Below, one piece after another: positions 63,033 to 64,000 of a stretch of 64,000 nucleotides of DNA. The first letter of the stretch is position 1. Each line of letters opens with the position of its first letter. Below the pieces are notes generated by a model. It ran no database searches. It had not been told where the DNA came from and saw nothing but the letters and a program-made list of their open reading frames with translations. Origin of the DNA: JBBREP01 sp963716525 (GTDB taxonomy: Bacteria; Actinomycetota; Acidimicrobiia; IMCC26256; PALSA-610); NCBI GenBank assembly GCA_963716525.1, contig OY970315.1, positions 3,410,001-3,474,000 on the forward strand, read 5' to 3'. The position numbers and the translations under genes are program-made.

Positions 63033-63976
63033 GCCGTCTCCTCGAGGTGCCCGCCCGTGAGCTCGAGGAACACGTCATCGAGCGTGGGCGTGCGCAGGGT
63101 GAGGCTGCGCAGCGCCACGCCGCAATCGTGCAGTGCCACGGCGACGGGCCCGATGGCCTCGTCGCCCTGCTCGGCGCGCACCGTGACGGTGTCGCCGTCG
63201 GCGCGCACGTGCTCGATACCCGCGATGCGTTCGAGGCGCTCGCACACTTGCGTCGCATCGCCGTCGACGCGCGCCACGATCGTGTCGGAGCCGACCGAGC
63301 GCTTCAACGCCGCGGGCGTGTCCTCGGCCACGATCTTCCCGTGGTCGATGATGCCGACGCGGTCGGCGAGCTCGTCGGCCTCTTCGAGGTACTGCGTGGT
63401 GAGGAAGATGGTCATACCGAGGTCGTCGTTGAGGCGCCGCACCTCTTCCCACACGCGGGCGCGGCTCACCGGGTCGAGGCCGGTGGTCGGTTCGTCGAGG
63501 AAGAGCACGCGCGGGTTGTGCACGAGCGCGGCGGCAAGGTCGAGCCGGCGTTTCATGCCGCCCGAATAGGTCTTGATGCGGCGGTCGAGCGCGTCGCCGA
63601 TGTCGACCAGGCGCGTCAGCTCGTCGACACGGGCCGTGGTTTCCCGCCGGTCGAGCCCGAACAGCTGCGCCTGCAGGGCGAGCAGCTCGCGCCCGGTCTG
63701 CTGGTCGTCGAGCGCGGCGTCCTGGAGCGCCACCCCGATTTGCAGCCGCACCGTGCCGGGGTGCCGGGCGACGTCGTAACCGGCGACCGACGCCCGCCCG
63801 CTCGTGGGTGCGAGGAGCGTGCACAGCATCCGCACCGCGGTGGACTTCCCGGCTCCGTTCGGCCCGAGGAAGCCGTAGATCTCACCCTCGGCGACGGAAA
63901 GGTCGATGCCGTCGACGGCCACAGTCTCGGCGAACGTGCGCCGCAACCCCTCTGCGACGATCGCACCGGTAGGCAT
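63029..63976 (-). CDS. ABC transporter ATP-binding protein (DrrA-like)
   Basis: About 315 residues. Walker A FLGPNGAGKSTAVRML, signature KTYSGGMKRRLDLAAALVHN, Walker B RVLFLDEPTTGLDPVSRARV and switch segment LTTQYLEEADELADRV, where Gln replaces the usual His as in DrrA proteins. A C-terminal domain of about 85 residues ends LRTPTLDDVFLELTGGHLEE, also a DrrA hallmark. I chose ATG 63976 (MPTGAIVAEGLRRTF); the frame is open to GTG at the window edge (64000). Confidence 0.9.
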   Translation of the reverse strand: MPTGAIVAEGLRRTFAETVAVDGIDLSVAEGEIYGFLGPNGAGKSTAVRMLCTLLAPTSGRASVAGYDVARHPGTVRLQIGVALQDAALDDQQTGRELLALQAQLFGLDRRETTARVDELTRLVDIGDALDRRIKTYSGGMKRRLDLAAALVHNPRVLFLDEPTTGLDPVSRARVWEEVRRLNDDLGMTIFLTTQYLEEADELADRVGIIDHGKIVAEDTPAALKRSVGSDTIVARVDGDATQVCERLERIAGIEHVRADGDTVTVRAEQGDEAIGPVAVALHDCGVALRSLTLRTPTLDDVFLELTGGHLEETA

Positions 63977-64000
63977 CCGTTGTACGCTATCGAAGGGCAC

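Overview
The window is about 72% G+C (my estimate, not counted), with very high GC at third codon positions. It carries a marker set of Actinomycetota: a 20S proteasome (prcB, prcA), the Pup ligase pafA, a WYL-type PafB/PafC regulator, tatA and tatC, a HelY-type helicase, flavin-dependent thymidylate synthase, DUF4193 and DUF427 proteins and an F420-type nitroreductase. I infer a free-living actinomycete, possibly Acidimicrobiia-like; the class is a guess. I see no rRNA, tRNA, CRISPR array, transposase or phage gene.

Layout. (1) 1-11 kb is a surface-polysaccharide locus: a Wzz-type chain-length protein, a nucleotide-sugar epimerase, a WecG/TagA/CpsF glycosyltransferase, a GT4 glycosyltransferase, a secreted parallel beta-helix protein, a phosphoglycosyl transferase that would start the lipid-linked glycan, two PAPS-type sulfotransferases flanking a kinase-fold protein, and a PAP2 phosphatase. 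Together these suggest a sulfated glycan. (2) 11-17 kb is housekeeping: hydrolase, PepF/M3 peptidase, GNAT, a helical-domain protein, apolipoprotein N-acyltransferase and a DUF4193 protein, then a repeat-bearing 0.5-kb gap. (3) 17.6-32.1 kb, read leftwards, is the proteasome-Tat-helicase neighbourhood: prcB, prcA, pafA, a fused pafBC, lepB, a zinc-ribbon protein, tatA, tatC, a membrane protein, helY, a lipid-kinase-like protein and a double-domain thyX. The dop-pup pair normally found upstream of prcB is not there; a Rieske oxygenase/DUF1214 operon occupies that place. (4) 34.6-43 kb holds a phosphoesterase, an SDR, a MOSC protein, an ABC exporter, a ThrH-type phosphatase, and an operon of nitroreductase, alpha-L-fucosidase and GT39 membrane protein. 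(5) 43-50 kb is signalling and envelope: a cyclase-NB-ARC-TPR regulator, a membrane HtrA protease and a GGDEF-EAL protein. (6) 49.9-58.7 kb is a divergent pair of secreted surface proteins, one about 2,340 residues long with PKD and Ig-like repeats. (7) 58.8-64 kb holds a flavodoxin, a double-DUF427 protein, a hydrolase, an L,D-transpeptidase lipoprotein and a DrrAB-type ABC exporter.

Many genes are tightly packed with ATGA, GTGA or TGATG start-stop overlaps, which fixes several start codons. A striking technical feature is that at least 14 otherwise well-conserved genes need one or more single-base frame changes (both +1 and -1) to read through, mostly in GC-rich runs and mostly between 19 and 45.2 kb. 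The genes look functional, so residual sequencing or assembly error is the likeliest reading. I give each of these as one CDS and name the frame-change position.
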